A stretch of DNA of 64,000 nt from the NCBI GenBank assembly GCA_944321885.1, contig CALUNB010000006.1:1-64000 (forward strand), given 5' to 3'. A program made the translations under genes and the position numbers. This document shows positions 36,952-45,079 of this stretch, piece by piece (within the stretch, counting starts at the first letter, position 1; the number at the start of each line of letters is the position of its first letter). This DNA is from an uncultured Bacteroidales bacterium (GTDB lineage Bacteria > Bacteroidota > Bacteroidia > Bacteroidales > P3). The notes beneath the pieces are model-generated. The model was not told the origin of the DNA. It did no database searches and saw nothing but the letters and a program-made list of their open reading frames with translations.

Positions 36952-37800
36952 TCAGACCGGAACGGAAAATTCACGCAGGGCCTCGTTCAAGGCCGTCTTC
37001 CGGTCCGTCGATTCTTTCCGTTTCCCGATAATCAAGGCGCAAGGCACCTGGTAGGTCCCGGCAGGGAACTGCTTGGGCAGGCTGCCCGGAATGACCACCG
37101 AACGAGGCGGAATCCAAGCCCGGTATTCCTTGGGCTGCGGCCCGCTCACATCCACGATGCGTGTGGAACGGGTCAGGCAGACATTGGCCCCGATGACGGC
37201 TTCCTCCCCGACATGGACACCTTCCACGATGATGCAGCGGGAGCCGATGAAGCAATGGTCCTCCACGATGACCGGGTTCGCCACCAAGGGTTCAAGGACC
37301 CCGCCGATACCGACCCCGCCGCTCAAGTGCACATGGGCGCCGATTTGGGCACAGGAACCCACCGTGGCCCAAGTGTCCACCATCGAACCTTGGCCTACCC
37401 TGGCTCCGATATTGACATAGGACGGCATCATCACCACCCCCGGTTCCAAATACGAGCCGTAACGGGCCAAGGCATGGGGCACCACCCGGACTCCCGCCTG
37501 TTGGAAATCCTTCTTCAAGGGAATCTTGTCATGGAATTCGAAGGGTCCCACTTCCATCGTCTGCATCTTGGCCAAGGAAAAATACAACAAGACCGACTTT
37601 TTGACCCACTGGTTCACCTGCCAAGGTCTCTCCTGGTCTTCCTCTCTTTCCTTTCTTTCCGGAACCAAAGGCTCGGCCACCCGGAGACGTCCCTTGTCCA
37701 AGGCTTCCACTACCTCGTATACAGCCTCCGCATACGATGGATCCGCCAACAAAGAGCGATCTTCCCAGCATTTTTCTATACGTTCCTGCAATGTTTGCAT
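36952..37800 (-). CDS. dapD: Tetrahydrodipicolinate N-succinyltransferase
   Basis: A 282-residue enzyme of the succinylase branch of lysine/diaminopimelate synthesis. A helical N-terminal domain (MQTLQERIEKCWEDRS) is followed by a left-handed beta-helix of hexapeptide repeats (residues about 125-235: VMMPSYVNIGARVGQGSMVDTWATVGSCAQIGAHVHLSGGVGIGGVLEP and onward). The start at 37800 has GGAAG just upstream; an ATG at 37818 in frame would add six residues. It lies downstream of tpx on the same strand, with a strong hairpin between them. Confidence 0.93.
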   Translation of the reverse strand: MQTLQERIEKCWEDRSLLADPSYAEAVYEVVEALDKGRLRVAEPLVPERKEREEDQERPWQVNQWVKKSVLLYFSLAKMQTMEVGPFEFHDKIPLKKDFQQAGVRVVPHALARYGSYLEPGVVMMPSYVNIGARVGQGSMVDTWATVGSCAQIGAHVHLSGGVGIGGVLEPLVANPVIVEDHCFIGSRCIIVEGVHVGEEAVIGANVCLTRSTRIVDVSGPQPKEYRAWIPPRSVVIPGSLPKQFPAGTYQVPCALIIGKRKESTDRKTALNEALREFSVPV

Positions 37801-37818
37801 TTCTTCTTCCTTTTTCAT

Positions 37819-37872
37819 GAATGGAATCCAGCCGTACCCCGACCGAAAGCAGGATACGGCTGGATTCCATTC
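37819..37872. repeat. Perfect 18-bp inverted repeat between tpx and dapD
   Basis: GAATGGAATCCAGCCGTA (37819-37836) is exactly repeated in inverse as TACGGCTGGATTCCATTC (37855-37872), with an 18-nt loop. On the minus strand it lies after tpx and directly before the dapD start region. It lacks a T run, so it is not a normal terminator. It could be a processing or mRNA-stabilising site. Confidence 0.8.
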
Positions 37873-37886
37873 CGTCATTCCAAAAC

Positions 37887-38399
37887 TTAGCAAGCCTTCC
37901 GGGCCGCTTCCAAGGCTTTTTCGAAATCGGGAAGGTTGGTCACCTCCTTCACGTATTCCACGTAAACGACTTTGTCGTTCTTGTCCACCACGACAATTCC
38001 CCGGCTCAGCAAGCGGAGTTCCTTGAGGACAAAGCCGTACTTATGGCCGAAGTCCAAGTCGCGATGGTCGGAACAAACATGAACCTTGTCAATGCCGGCG
38101 GCCCCGCAGAAACGTCCCAAGGCGAAAGGGAGGTCACAGGAAATAGTCAGGATTTCAACATCCGGAAGACCAGCGGCTTCCTTGTTGAACTGCCGGGTCT
38201 GGGTGTCGCAAACCGGAGTGTCGATGGAGGGAACAACCGAAATAATCCGGACTTTCCCTTTGTAATCGCTCAGTTTCACCGGGCTCAAATCCGGTGCCAA
38301 AACGCTGAAGTCCGCAGCGGTGTCGCCAACCTGTACCATGTTTCCTTCCAAGGTGAGCGGGTTGCCCCCCATGGTAATGATTCCTTTGTGTTCTTGCAT
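37887..38399 (-). CDS. tpx: Thiol peroxidase (2-Cys peroxiredoxin, Tpx type)
   Basis: A 170-residue thioredoxin-fold peroxidase that reduces hydroperoxides using thioredoxin. SIDTPVCDTQTRQF gives the peroxidatic Cys 64 in the TPxC motif. SCDLPFALGRFCG carries the resolving Cys 98. Length and layout match bacterial Tpx. The gene has its own leader of about 190 bp upstream and is followed by the inverted repeat before dapD. Confidence 0.95.
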   Translation of the reverse strand: MQEHKGIITMGGNPLTLEGNMVQVGDTAADFSVLAPDLSPVKLSDYKGKVRIISVVPSIDTPVCDTQTRQFNKEAAGLPDVEILTISCDLPFALGRFCGAAGIDKVHVCSDHRDLDFGHKYGFVLKELRLLSRGIVVVDKNDKVVYVEYVKEVTNLPDFEKALEAARKAC

Positions 38400-38719
38400 T
38401 TTATTTGTATTTGAATGGTTTACGGAACATGCATTTCTGAAGCCGTTCGAAACCCCTCACCCTACCGGAACCGGCTCCCGGCAGATCGTTTTCCCGGCCC
38501 ATGCGTCCTCGGACGCTCTCCCTGTTTGGGGAATCCCACCCGGCTTTCAAGTCCCGGCTTATCCAGTTCTCCAGGACACATCTTTACAAAATTACGAAAT
38601 TTATCCAATTCCGTACGCGTAGACCCGCCACAGACGGGCGCTAGCATTCTCCAAGGCGTTGTTGCGTTTTTGTTAATAAATAAATCGACGAAGCCTTCCC
38701 CCAATTCGAAAAATGTACA
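38400..38719. other. Divergent intergenic region between tpx and the pyr leader
   Basis: On the minus strand TAATTTTG at 38587-38594 is a possible -7 box for tpx. Apart from that and the pyr promoter at the right edge, I see no gene or RNA motif. Open frames here have no family resemblance. Confidence 0.4.
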
Positions 38720-38727
38720 TACCTTTG
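38720..38727 (+). promoter_or_regulatory. -7 box of the pyrBI operon
   Basis: TACCTTTG matches TAnnTTTG. Transcription should begin near 38734, which leaves a leader of about 205 nt before pyrB. No TTTG is seen at the -33 position. Confidence 0.55.
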
Positions 38728-38736
38728 CGCTCCGGT

Positions 38737-38949
38737 ATGGGTACAAAAAAACACAACCGGACTTTCCAAGATACGTTTCCCTTGTCCTTGCAACAAGGAG
38801 AAAACTTCTTCCCGTTGGTTTTTCCTTTCGATTTTCGCGATTCCGTCAGGGGTCGCTTTTTTTTTATGCGGGAAAACAACGGACGAACCGTCCCCCGCAT
38901 CCTTTTTGATTGTCAAATAAACCCAATATTCGTGCCTTATGAAGAATAA
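38737..38949 (+). CDS. Putative pyrBI leader peptide, 70 residues
   Basis: A frame starts at ATG 38737, just after the likely transcription start, and runs without a stop through the terminator hairpin, ending at 38949, 11 bp inside pyrB. It encodes [11 protein letters not shown] at the start, and [10 protein letters not shown] and [10 protein letters not shown] over the U-rich and terminator segments. In E. coli the pyrBI leader peptide covers the attenuator in the same way with FFFPL and RGAFF stretches. The role would be ribosome coupling rather than a functional protein. There is no Shine-Dalgarno sequence, and translation is untested. Confidence 0.5.
   Translation: MGTKKHNRTFQDTFPLSLQQGENFFPLVFPFDFRDSVRGRFFFMRENNGRTVPRILFDCQINPIFVPYEE
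38785..38865 (+). promoter_or_regulatory. UTP-sensing type attenuator ahead of pyrBI
   Basis: A short hairpin TCCTTG-CAA-CAAGGA (38785-38799) is followed by a U-rich tract (38804-38836, with TTGGTTTTTCC and TTTCGATTTTCG) and then an intrinsic terminator (38837-38865). This is the order of parts in enteric pyrBI, where low UTP stalls polymerase in the U tract and lets the ribosome prevent termination. Function here is inferred from layout. Confidence 0.6.
38837..38865 (+). terminator. Leader terminator of pyrBI
   Basis: GCGATTCC (38837-38844) pairs with GGGGTCGC (38849-38856, two G-U pairs) across a GTCA loop and is followed by nine T. It lies 74 bp upstream of the pyrB ATG, between promoter and gene. 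Confidence 0.7.
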
Positions 38950-39850
38950 AAACCTGATCTCAATCACCGATTTCAGCAAGGAAGAGCAACTGCACTTGTT
39001 GGACGTGGCCGAAGAATTCGCCAAAAATCCACGCCAAAGAATCCTGGCGGACAAAGTGGTGGCGACTTTGTTTTTCGAACCTTCCACCCGGACCCGCCTC
39101 AGCTTTGAAAGTGCAGCCAACCAGCTGGGAGCCAGGATTATCGGATTCTCGGACGCTTCCAACAGCAGCGTGACCAAGGGAGAGACCTTGAAAGACACCA
39201 TCTTGATGGTGAGCAACTATGCCGACCTGATTGTCATGCGCCATCCCCGCGAAGGCAGCGCCCGCTATGCCTCCGAAGTAGCCAAGGTCCCTGTCATCAA
39301 CGCCGGGGACGGAGCCAACCAGCACCCGACCCAATGCCTTCTGGACCTGTATTCGATTCGTAAGACACAAGGCCGTCTGGACAAACTGGACATCGCTTTC
39401 GTGGGAGACCTCAAATACGGGCGGACCGTACATTCGCTGGCCCAGGCCCTCTGCAATTTCGACTGCACTTTCCACTTCGTTTCACCGGCCGAGCTGAAAA
39501 TGCCCAGCTATGTGAAGCAAACGGTCAAAGACCACCATCTGGAATACCACCAATACACCGAACTTTCCGATGTGATTCCCTTTGCCGACATCATTTACAT
39601 GACCCGTGTCCAAAGGGAACGTTTTGCCGACCCGATGGAATACGAAAGGGTCAAGAACAGTTGCATCCTCAACAAGGCCATGCTCAAAGGTTGCAAGGAA
39701 AGCATGAAAATCCTGCACCCCCTGCCCCGGGTCAACGAAATCGCCACCGACGTGGACAACACGCCCTATGCTTATTATTTCCAGCAGGCCCACAACGGGG
39801 TATTCGTCCGTCAAGCCCTCATGTCCCTGATTCTGGGAGCAAAAGAATAA
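38939..39850 (+). CDS. pyrB: Aspartate carbamoyltransferase catalytic subunit
   Basis: A 303-residue enzyme catalysing the first committed step of pyrimidine synthesis, carbamoyl phosphate plus aspartate to carbamoyl aspartate. [15 protein letters not shown] near residue 46 binds carbamoyl phosphate. [15 protein letters not shown], the [12 protein letters not shown] loop and MTRVQRERF complete the active site, and HPLPRVNEI binds aspartate. It is followed after 33 bp by pyrI, so the holoenzyme should be the class B allosteric dodecamer. The start overlaps the end of the leader frame. Confidence 0.97.
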   Translation: MKNKNLISITDFSKEEQLHLLDVAEEFAKNPRQRILADKVVATLFFEPSTRTRLSFESAANQLGARIIGFSDASNSSVTKGETLKDTILMVSNYADLIVMRHPREGSARYASEVAKVPVINAGDGANQHPTQCLLDLYSIRKTQGRLDKLDIAFVGDLKYGRTVHSLAQALCNFDCTFHFVSPAELKMPSYVKQTVKDHHLEYHQYTELSDVIPFADIIYMTRVQRERFADPMEYERVKNSCILNKAMLKGCKESMKILHPLPRVNEIATDVDNTPYAYYFQQAHNGVFVRQALMSLILGAKE

Positions 39851-39883
39851 CCGATCCTGTCACGATCAAAAAAGTCAAAAACA

Positions 39884-40339
39884 ATGGTAAAAAAAGAATT
39901 AATCGTTTCCGCGCTTGAAAACGGAACCGTCATCGACCATATCGCCTCCAAAGAAGTATTCCGGGTTCTGCATTTGTTGAACTTGGAAAAATGCGAAGAA
40001 ACCGTTTACATGGGTTCGAACCTTGAAAGCCAGAAATTAGGCAGGAAAGGCATCATCAAGGTAGCCAACCGCTATTTCGCCCCCGAAGAGTTGAACAAAA
40101 TCGCCTTGGTAAGCCCCAACGCCACCGTCATCGAAATCCGGAACTTCGAAGTGGTCAAGAAAACCAAGGTGGAACTCCCCTCCCAGGTGAAAGGCATCGT
40201 CAAATGCATGAACCCCAATTGCATCACCAATCACGAAACCATCGAAACCAACTTCAACGTGGTCTCCGGGGATGAAGTAAAATTGAAATGCCACTTCTGC
40301 GAAAAGTTCACCACCAAGGACAATATGGAATTCTGCTAA
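39884..40339 (+). CDS. pyrI: Aspartate carbamoyltransferase regulatory subunit
   Basis: A 151-residue subunit that binds CTP/ATP in its N-terminal domain (GTVIDHIASKEVFRVLHLL) and contacts PyrB through a C-terminal zinc domain. The four zinc ligands are visible as CMNPNC and CHFC near residues 109-141. It lets end products control PyrB. It ends at a strong bidirectional terminator shared with rnc. Confidence 0.97.
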   Translation: MVKKELIVSALENGTVIDHIASKEVFRVLHLLNLEKCEETVYMGSNLESQKLGRKGIIKVANRYFAPEELNKIALVSPNATVIEIRNFEVVKKTKVELPSQVKGIVKCMNPNCITNHETIETNFNVVSGDEVKLKCHFCEKFTTKDNMEFC

Positions 40340-40352
40340 AATCACCCCATGG

Positions 40353-40391
40353 ATAAAAAAAACCGTTACAAAATTTGTAACGGTTTTTTTT
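40353..40391. terminator. Bidirectional terminator between pyrI and rnc
   Basis: CCGTTAC and GTAACGG with loop AAAATTT, flanked by seven or more A on the left and eight T on the right. It serves both convergent genes. Confidence 0.85.
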
Positions 40392-40402
40392 ATGGCACAT
40401 CT

Positions 40403-41446
40403 TCAAACCGAAGCTCCGTCTTCTTCCAACCCGGGATTTTCTGCGGGATTTTCCTCCGGCTTTTCCCCGGATTCCACTCCGGTCTGGAAACCGGCATCCG
40501 ACTCCGCTTCCGGTTTCCCTCTTCCGGAAGCTCCCGGAACCACCTCGTCCGAAGACCGGCTCTGTCCGGAAGGCTCCCCGGATTGGGAATCTTTCTTCGC
40601 TTCCGTCTCTGGCTGGAGGTTCCCTTCGCTTTGCCCCCCGAGGCCCAAAAACGAAGAAATCGTAGCATGCGGACCGTCAACCGGCAAGGTTTCGGGCAAA
40701 GGTTCCCGGTAACCTTTACGCGACTGCTTTTCCATCAAGGGAACCACCTTTTGCTTGTAAGCATTCTCAGCCGCAATCTGCTCGGCAGCCTTGATGGACT
40801 GGTCTATCCCCTCTCCCCAGACCTCGCCATCGACCATGGCGGCAACCTTGTAAAGCTTCTTCCCTTTCTGGTTTAGCGTCCCCAAGACTTGGAAATTAAC
40901 CTTGTAACGATCCTTTTGCCCCCAGTCGATCAATTTGCTCTTGTAATTCCAATCCCGTTTCTCGATTTCATCCATATCGATATGGACGGCGATAATCCGT
41001 TTCAAAATGATTTTCTCGGTGAAACGATAACCCTTGTCCAGGAACACAGCTCCCATCAAGGCTTCCAAGGCATTCCCGTCCACCGATTTGAAACCTCCGG
41101 CCTTGGCATCGATGTTCAACAAATCATGCAACCCCATCTTCATGGCCACCTTGTTCAGGGTCGCCCGGCTAACCATCTTGGAACGCATCTCGGTCAAAAA
41201 ACCTTCATCCTTGTTAGGATAGCGTTTGAACAGGTAATGGGCCACCGCCGTGCTGATGACAGAGTCTCCCAGATACTCCAGACGCTCGTTATTGCTCTTG
41301 ATACCGCCCATGACACGGGAAGCCGATTTGTGACGGAATGCCAAACGGTATAAAAAAATATTCCCGGGATAAAACCCGAGAATATTTTTTACAGCCTTGT
41401 ACATTTTCTTTTCCTTTGAAAAACAGGCCGCTATAAATCCAAACAT
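40403..41446 (-). CDS. rnc: Ribonuclease III with an extended acidic C-terminal tail
   Basis: A 347-residue double-strand RNA endonuclease for rRNA and mRNA processing. The catalytic signature NNERLEYLGDSVI is near residue 53, and EALMGAVFLDKGY supplies the second acidic site. The dsRNA-binding domain spans about 180-245 (YKVNFQVLGTLNQKGKKLYKVAAMV to AAENAYKQKV). About 95 further residues are Glu/Ser/Pro/Gly-rich and probably disordered; E. coli RNase III ends after the binding domain. A start at 41404 has a better Shine-Dalgarno, but the longer start resembles other Bacteroidales RNase III N-termini. It lies 9 bp after fabF. Confidence 0.93.
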   Translation of the reverse strand: MFGFIAACFSKEKKMYKAVKNILGFYPGNIFLYRLAFRHKSASRVMGGIKSNNERLEYLGDSVISTAVAHYLFKRYPNKDEGFLTEMRSKMVSRATLNKVAMKMGLHDLLNIDAKAGGFKSVDGNALEALMGAVFLDKGYRFTEKIILKRIIAVHIDMDEIEKRDWNYKSKLIDWGQKDRYKVNFQVLGTLNQKGKKLYKVAAMVDGEVWGEGIDQSIKAAEQIAAENAYKQKVVPLMEKQSRKGYREPLPETLPVDGPHATISSFLGLGGQSEGNLQPETEAKKDSQSGEPSGQSRSSDEVVPGASGRGKPEAESDAGFQTGVESGEKPEENPAENPGLEEDGASV

Positions 41447-41455
41447 AAGAAAATG

Positions 41456-42712
41456 TTATTCTGCGTACTTCTTGAATGCAATGGAAACATTATGACCGCC
41501 AAAACCGAAGGTGTTGCTCAAGGCGACACGGATTTCACGCTCCTGGGGTTTCCAGAACGTGTAATTGATCCGGTTGTCGAGTTCCGGGTCATCGGTGAAG
41601 TGGTTGATGGTGGGAGGCACAATCCCGTTCTTCACGGCCAAAGCTGTCGCAATGGCTTCCACCGCACCGGCAGCCCCTAACAAGTGCCCGGTACAGGACT
41701 TGGTGGAACTGATATTGATGTCGTACACATGTTCTCCCAAAAACTGTTTGATCCCCAAGACTTCCGGAACATCACCCGCCGGTGTGGAGGTTCCATGGGT
41801 ATTGATATAATCCACTTCTTCGGGCTTGGCCTTGCTATCTTCCAGAGCCAAACGCATGGCCCGGGCCACATGGTTGCCTTCAGGTTGGGGCGCCGTCATA
41901 TGGTAAGCATCCCCGGTCAACCCGCAACCGATGATTTCGGCATAAATCTTGGCGCCTCTGGCTTTGGCATGTTCCAGTTCTTCCAAAATCAAGGCCCCGG
42001 CACCTTCGCCCAAAACGAAACCATCCCGGTCCTTGTCGAAAGGACGGGAAGCCGTCGCGGGATCATCGTTCCTTACCGAAAGGGCGTGCATGGAGTTGAA
42101 GCCCCCCAAACCCGCCGGTGTGACAGCGGCTTCCGACCCCCCGCAAACGAAGGCGTCGGCCTTGCCTGTGCTGATATACAAATAAGCATCGGCCAAGGCA
42201 TTGGCCGACGAAGCGCAAGCCGAAACCGTGGCGAAATTGGGGCCATGGAAATCATTCTTGATACTGATATGCCCTGCCGCTATATCGGCAATCATTTTCG
42301 GGATGAAGAAAGGACTGAAACGGGGGGTACCGTCGCCCCGCGCATAATCGCAAACCTCGTTGAAAAGACTAATCAGACCGCCTACACCCGAAGCCCAAAT
42401 GACTCCCACGCGGTTCTTGTCCAGCTTCTCATAATCCAAAATGCCCGAATCGGCGACTGCTTCGTCCGAGGCCACAAGCCCGTACTGGGAATACAAGTCA
42501 TGCTTGCGCACTTCCTTGCGGTCCATGTACCGGGAAATATCGAAGCCTTTCAATTCACAAGCGAACTGGGTCTTGAACTTGGACGTATCGAAGCGCGTAA
42601 TCGGGGCGGCACCGCTGGTACCTGCCAGAAGGGCGTTCCAATATTCCTGGAGATTGTTTCCTATAGGAGTCAATGCCCCCATTCCGGTAATAACGACTCT
42701 CTTTCGTTCCAT
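41456..42712 (-). CDS. fabF: 3-oxoacyl-ACP synthase II
   Basis: A 418-residue condensing enzyme that elongates fatty acids from malonyl-ACP. The active-site Cys lies in TVSACASSANALADAY near residue 163. The catalytic His residues are in NTHGTSTPAGD and SCTGHLLGAAG, and NTFGFGGHN marks the C-terminus. The start at MERKRVVITGMG is the family start, although the frame is open upstream. Order acpP-fabF-rnc on the minus strand is typical of Bacteroidales and other bacteria. Confidence 0.96.
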   Translation of the reverse strand: MERKRVVITGMGALTPIGNNLQEYWNALLAGTSGAAPITRFDTSKFKTQFACELKGFDISRYMDRKEVRKHDLYSQYGLVASDEAVADSGILDYEKLDKNRVGVIWASGVGGLISLFNEVCDYARGDGTPRFSPFFIPKMIADIAAGHISIKNDFHGPNFATVSACASSANALADAYLYISTGKADAFVCGGSEAAVTPAGLGGFNSMHALSVRNDDPATASRPFDKDRDGFVLGEGAGALILEELEHAKARGAKIYAEIIGCGLTGDAYHMTAPQPEGNHVARAMRLALEDSKAKPEEVDYINTHGTSTPAGDVPEVLGIKQFLGEHVYDINISSTKSCTGHLLGAAGAVEAIATALAVKNGIVPPTINHFTDDPELDNRINYTFWKPQEREIRVALSNTFGFGGHNVSIAFKKYAE

Positions 42713-42865
42713 AAAAGTAAAATAGTTCAAATACTTACTAACTCGTGTCACGGGCCATCAAAACCAGACCTCAAAACGCGAAAAGAGAATTTCCATATGA
42801 AAGAAAAGGCGGAAAGCAAATCCTGCTTGCTCCCCGCCTCCTCTCCACCGTCGGCAAGCAGAGAC

Positions 42866-43102
42866 TTACTTCCGGTTATCTTCAATATATTTGATGGCAT
42901 CACCCACCGTGGCGATTTTTTCAGCCTGGTCGTCGGGGATGGAAATACCGAATTTCTTTTCGAATTCCATAATCAACTCAACGGTATCAAGGGAATCAGC
43001 GCCAAGGTCATTGGTAAAGTTTGCTTCGGGCGTTACTTCTTTTTCATCAACGCCAAGCTTATCAACGATAATAGCTTTAACTTCGCTTTCGATTTCTGAC
43101 AT
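42866..43102 (-). CDS. acpP: Acyl carrier protein
   Basis: A 78-residue acidic four-helix carrier of fatty-acid intermediates. The phosphopantetheine attachment Ser 37 sits in [11 protein letters not shown]. It is the first gene of the acpP-fabF-rnc cluster, with 153 bp to fabF that contain no gene. Confidence 0.97.
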   Translation of the reverse strand: MSEIESEVKAIIVDKLGVDEKEVTPEANFTNDLGADSLDTVELIMEFEKKFGISIPDDQAEKIATVGDAIKYIEDNRK

Positions 43103-43135
43103 GATGTTCTTAAATTTTTTGGGTTAAACTGGATG

Positions 43136-43166
43136 CAAAGGAACGGCTTTTTTGAGAATTTGCCAA
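43136..43166 (-). promoter_or_regulatory. Promoter for acpP-fabF-rnc
   Basis: On the minus strand TTGG (43163-43166) and TTCCTTTG (43136-43143) are spaced about 19-20 bp. The first base of the -7 box departs from TAnnTTTG. Confidence 0.45.
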
Positions 43167-43399
43167 CTCTTGAAGCCCCTTTTATCAACCAAAAATTGTT
43201 AATGAACATATTTCAAATATCTTAGAAACCCTTTAAAAATTTCAAGCCTCCGACATCAAGGCATCCGGCGGGGAAAAAACAAAAGCCGCCCATGGGACAA
43301 GACGGCCAGGGTCGACGGAGATGGAATCACGGAATCCCGTGTTGACAAAGAGTGTGCAAATATCCCAAAATGCAACCTTCCATTTTTTCTTTTTATGAT
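43167..43399. other. Divergent intergenic region between acpP and purN
   Basis: AT-rich sequence near 43180-43240 followed by a GC-rich part. I see no gene, repeat or RNA motif, only the two flanking promoters. Confidence 0.4.
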
Positions 43400-43407
43400 T
43401 ATCTTTG
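43400..43407 (+). promoter_or_regulatory. -7 box for purN and possibly rnf
   Basis: TATCTTTG, a perfect TAnnTTTG, 80 bp upstream of the purN start chosen here. No TTTG at the -33 position. Confidence 0.55.
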
Positions 43408-43487
43408 CAACCTGTTTTCCGGGCGGAAGAATCCGCCAAGGAAATGGAAAAACCTGGAACACAAACAAAAACATCTGTATTGACGGC

Positions 43488-44126
43488 ATGGAAAAGGCTG
43501 CTTGCAATATGGCCCTTTTCGCTTCCGGAAACGGAACCAATGTGCAGCGGATATGTGAACATTTCGCCGCCCATACGTCCATACACCCTGCGGCCCTCTT
43601 CTGCAACAATCCCCGGGCCTTCGTCCTTGAAAGGGCCTCGGAACTGGGTCTCCCCTCTATCGTTTTCACCAAAAAGGAATTAGCCGACCCTGCTTTCATG
43701 CTGCCCCGCTTGCAGGAGTACGGGACCACCCATGTCGTATTAGCGGGATTCTTAGCACAGATACCTGGTTATCTAATCAAAAAATATCCCCGGCGCATCA
43801 TCAACATCCATCCTGCACTCCTGCCGAAATTCGGCGGCAAGGGCATGTACGGGATGCACGTGCATGAAGCGGTCGTACGGGCCGGGGAAAAACAAAGCGG
43901 TATCAGCGTGCACTTGGTGGACGAGCATTACGATCACGGGCAGATTTTTTTCCAAGCCCGCGTCCCTTTGGCGCCCGGAGACAGTGCCGATGACTGCGCC
44001 TCAAAAATCCACATCCTCGAGCAGACCTATTTTCCCCTCGTGATAGAAGCTTGGGTAAAAGGGCTCGACAAACCGGTTTTCCCCGTATTGAACCAAGTAG
44101 AAACCGAATATACACAAACCCTCTAA
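43488..44126 (+). CDS. purN: Phosphoribosylglycinamide formyltransferase
   Basis: A 212-residue enzyme of purine synthesis that transfers a formyl group from 10-formyl-THF to GAR. LFASGNGTNVQRI binds the phosphoribosyl group, and VLAGFLAQIPGYLIKKYPRRIINIHPALLPKFGG carries the catalytic Asn/His. HLVDEHYDHGQIFFQ supplies the catalytic Asp. The start at MEKAACNMALF is chosen because the fold begins a few residues later. The rnfB GTG follows 10 bp after the stop, so the Rnf operon may be read from the purN promoter. Confidence 0.95.
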   Translation: MEKAACNMALFASGNGTNVQRICEHFAAHTSIHPAALFCNNPRAFVLERASELGLPSIVFTKKELADPAFMLPRLQEYGTTHVVLAGFLAQIPGYLIKKYPRRIINIHPALLPKFGGKGMYGMHVHEAVVRAGEKQSGISVHLVDEHYDHGQIFFQARVPLAPGDSADDCASKIHILEQTYFPLVIEAWVKGLDKPVFPVLNQVETEYTQTL

Positions 44127-44136
44127 AACAATAACC

Positions 44137-45045
44137 GTGAACGAAACAGTCATTTATTCCGTTGTGCTTTTGGCCGCGTTGGGATTGGTGCTGGCACTGA
44201 TCCTATACTTCGTGGCACAAAAATTCAAGGTTGAAGAAGATCCCCGTATCGATCTGGTAGCCGAGGCCCTTCCGGGTGCCAATTGCGGCGCCTGCGGGAA
44301 AGCCGGGTGCCGGGACATGGCCGTGCAAATCGTGAACGACCCGGCCTATACGGGCTGCCCGGTCTGCAACGAAGAGAACATCGCCAAGATTGCCGAAATC
44401 CTCGGCCGGGTTCCGGAAAAGAAAGAACCTTCCATCGTCGTGCTCAAGTGCAAGGGAGGGAAAATCAATTCGGAAGCCAAAGTCAAATTCGAAGGTTTGC
44501 AAAGTTGCAGCTACGCAAACAGCCTTATGACCAGCGAGGGCGGTTGCCCGTTCGGTTGCCTCGGCTTCGGGGACTGCACCAAGGCTTGTTCTTTCGATGC
44601 CCTGCATATCAATCCGGAAACCGGCCTGCCGGAAGCGGATCCTGAAAAATGTACTTCCTGCGGTGCTTGTACGCAAGCCTGTCCGAGAGGTCTTCTTGAA
44701 ATCCGAAAGAAACGGGAAGACACGGGCCGTGTCTACGTGGGTTGCATGAACAAACAAAAAGGGGTTTATTCGACCAAAGTCTGCAAGGTATCCTGCATCG
44801 GTTGCGGCAAATGTGCCAAAGTTTGCCCCCAGAACGCCATCACCTTGGCCAACAACCTGGCTTATGTGGACGACAACCTCTGCATCGCATGCCAGAAGTG
44901 CGTGGAAGCCTGCCCCACCAAGGCCATGACCATCATGCCGCTCGACAAGAAACTGCCGTCCGCTCCTAAACCGGCTCCCGCTCCCAAGGAAGCTTCGGAA
45001 GCGGCCCCGGCAGCTGAAACGACAAAAACCGAAGCCACGGCATAA
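44137..45045 (+). CDS. rnfB: Rnf electron transport complex subunit B
   Basis: A 302-residue iron-sulfur protein that passes electrons from ferredoxin into the Rnf complex at the cytoplasmic face. It has one N-terminal membrane helix (residues 5-26), a GANCGACGKAGCRDMA cluster motif near residue 48, and several [4Fe-4S] motifs (CTSCGACTQACP, CIGCGKCAKVCP, CIACQKCVEACP). The last 30 residues are Pro/Ala-rich. The start codon is GTG. It is the first of six contiguous rnf genes in the order BCDGEA. Confidence 0.96.
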   Translation: MNETVIYSVVLLAALGLVLALILYFVAQKFKVEEDPRIDLVAEALPGANCGACGKAGCRDMAVQIVNDPAYTGCPVCNEENIAKIAEILGRVPEKKEPSIVVLKCKGGKINSEAKVKFEGLQSCSYANSLMTSEGGCPFGCLGFGDCTKACSFDALHINPETGLPEADPEKCTSCGACTQACPRGLLEIRKKREDTGRVYVGCMNKQKGVYSTKVCKVSCIGCGKCAKVCPQNAITLANNLAYVDDNLCIACQKCVEACPTKAMTIMPLDKKLPSAPKPAPAPKEASEAAPAAETTKTEATA

Positions 45046-45079
45046 CCATCTCAGAAACACGGTAAAAAAGTAAAAGGAC

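Noticed and set aside
38713-38736. ATG at 38713 as the start of the pyr leader peptide
   Set aside because: It lies upstream of the -7 box and so would not be on the transcript; the ATG at 38737 is the first usable start.
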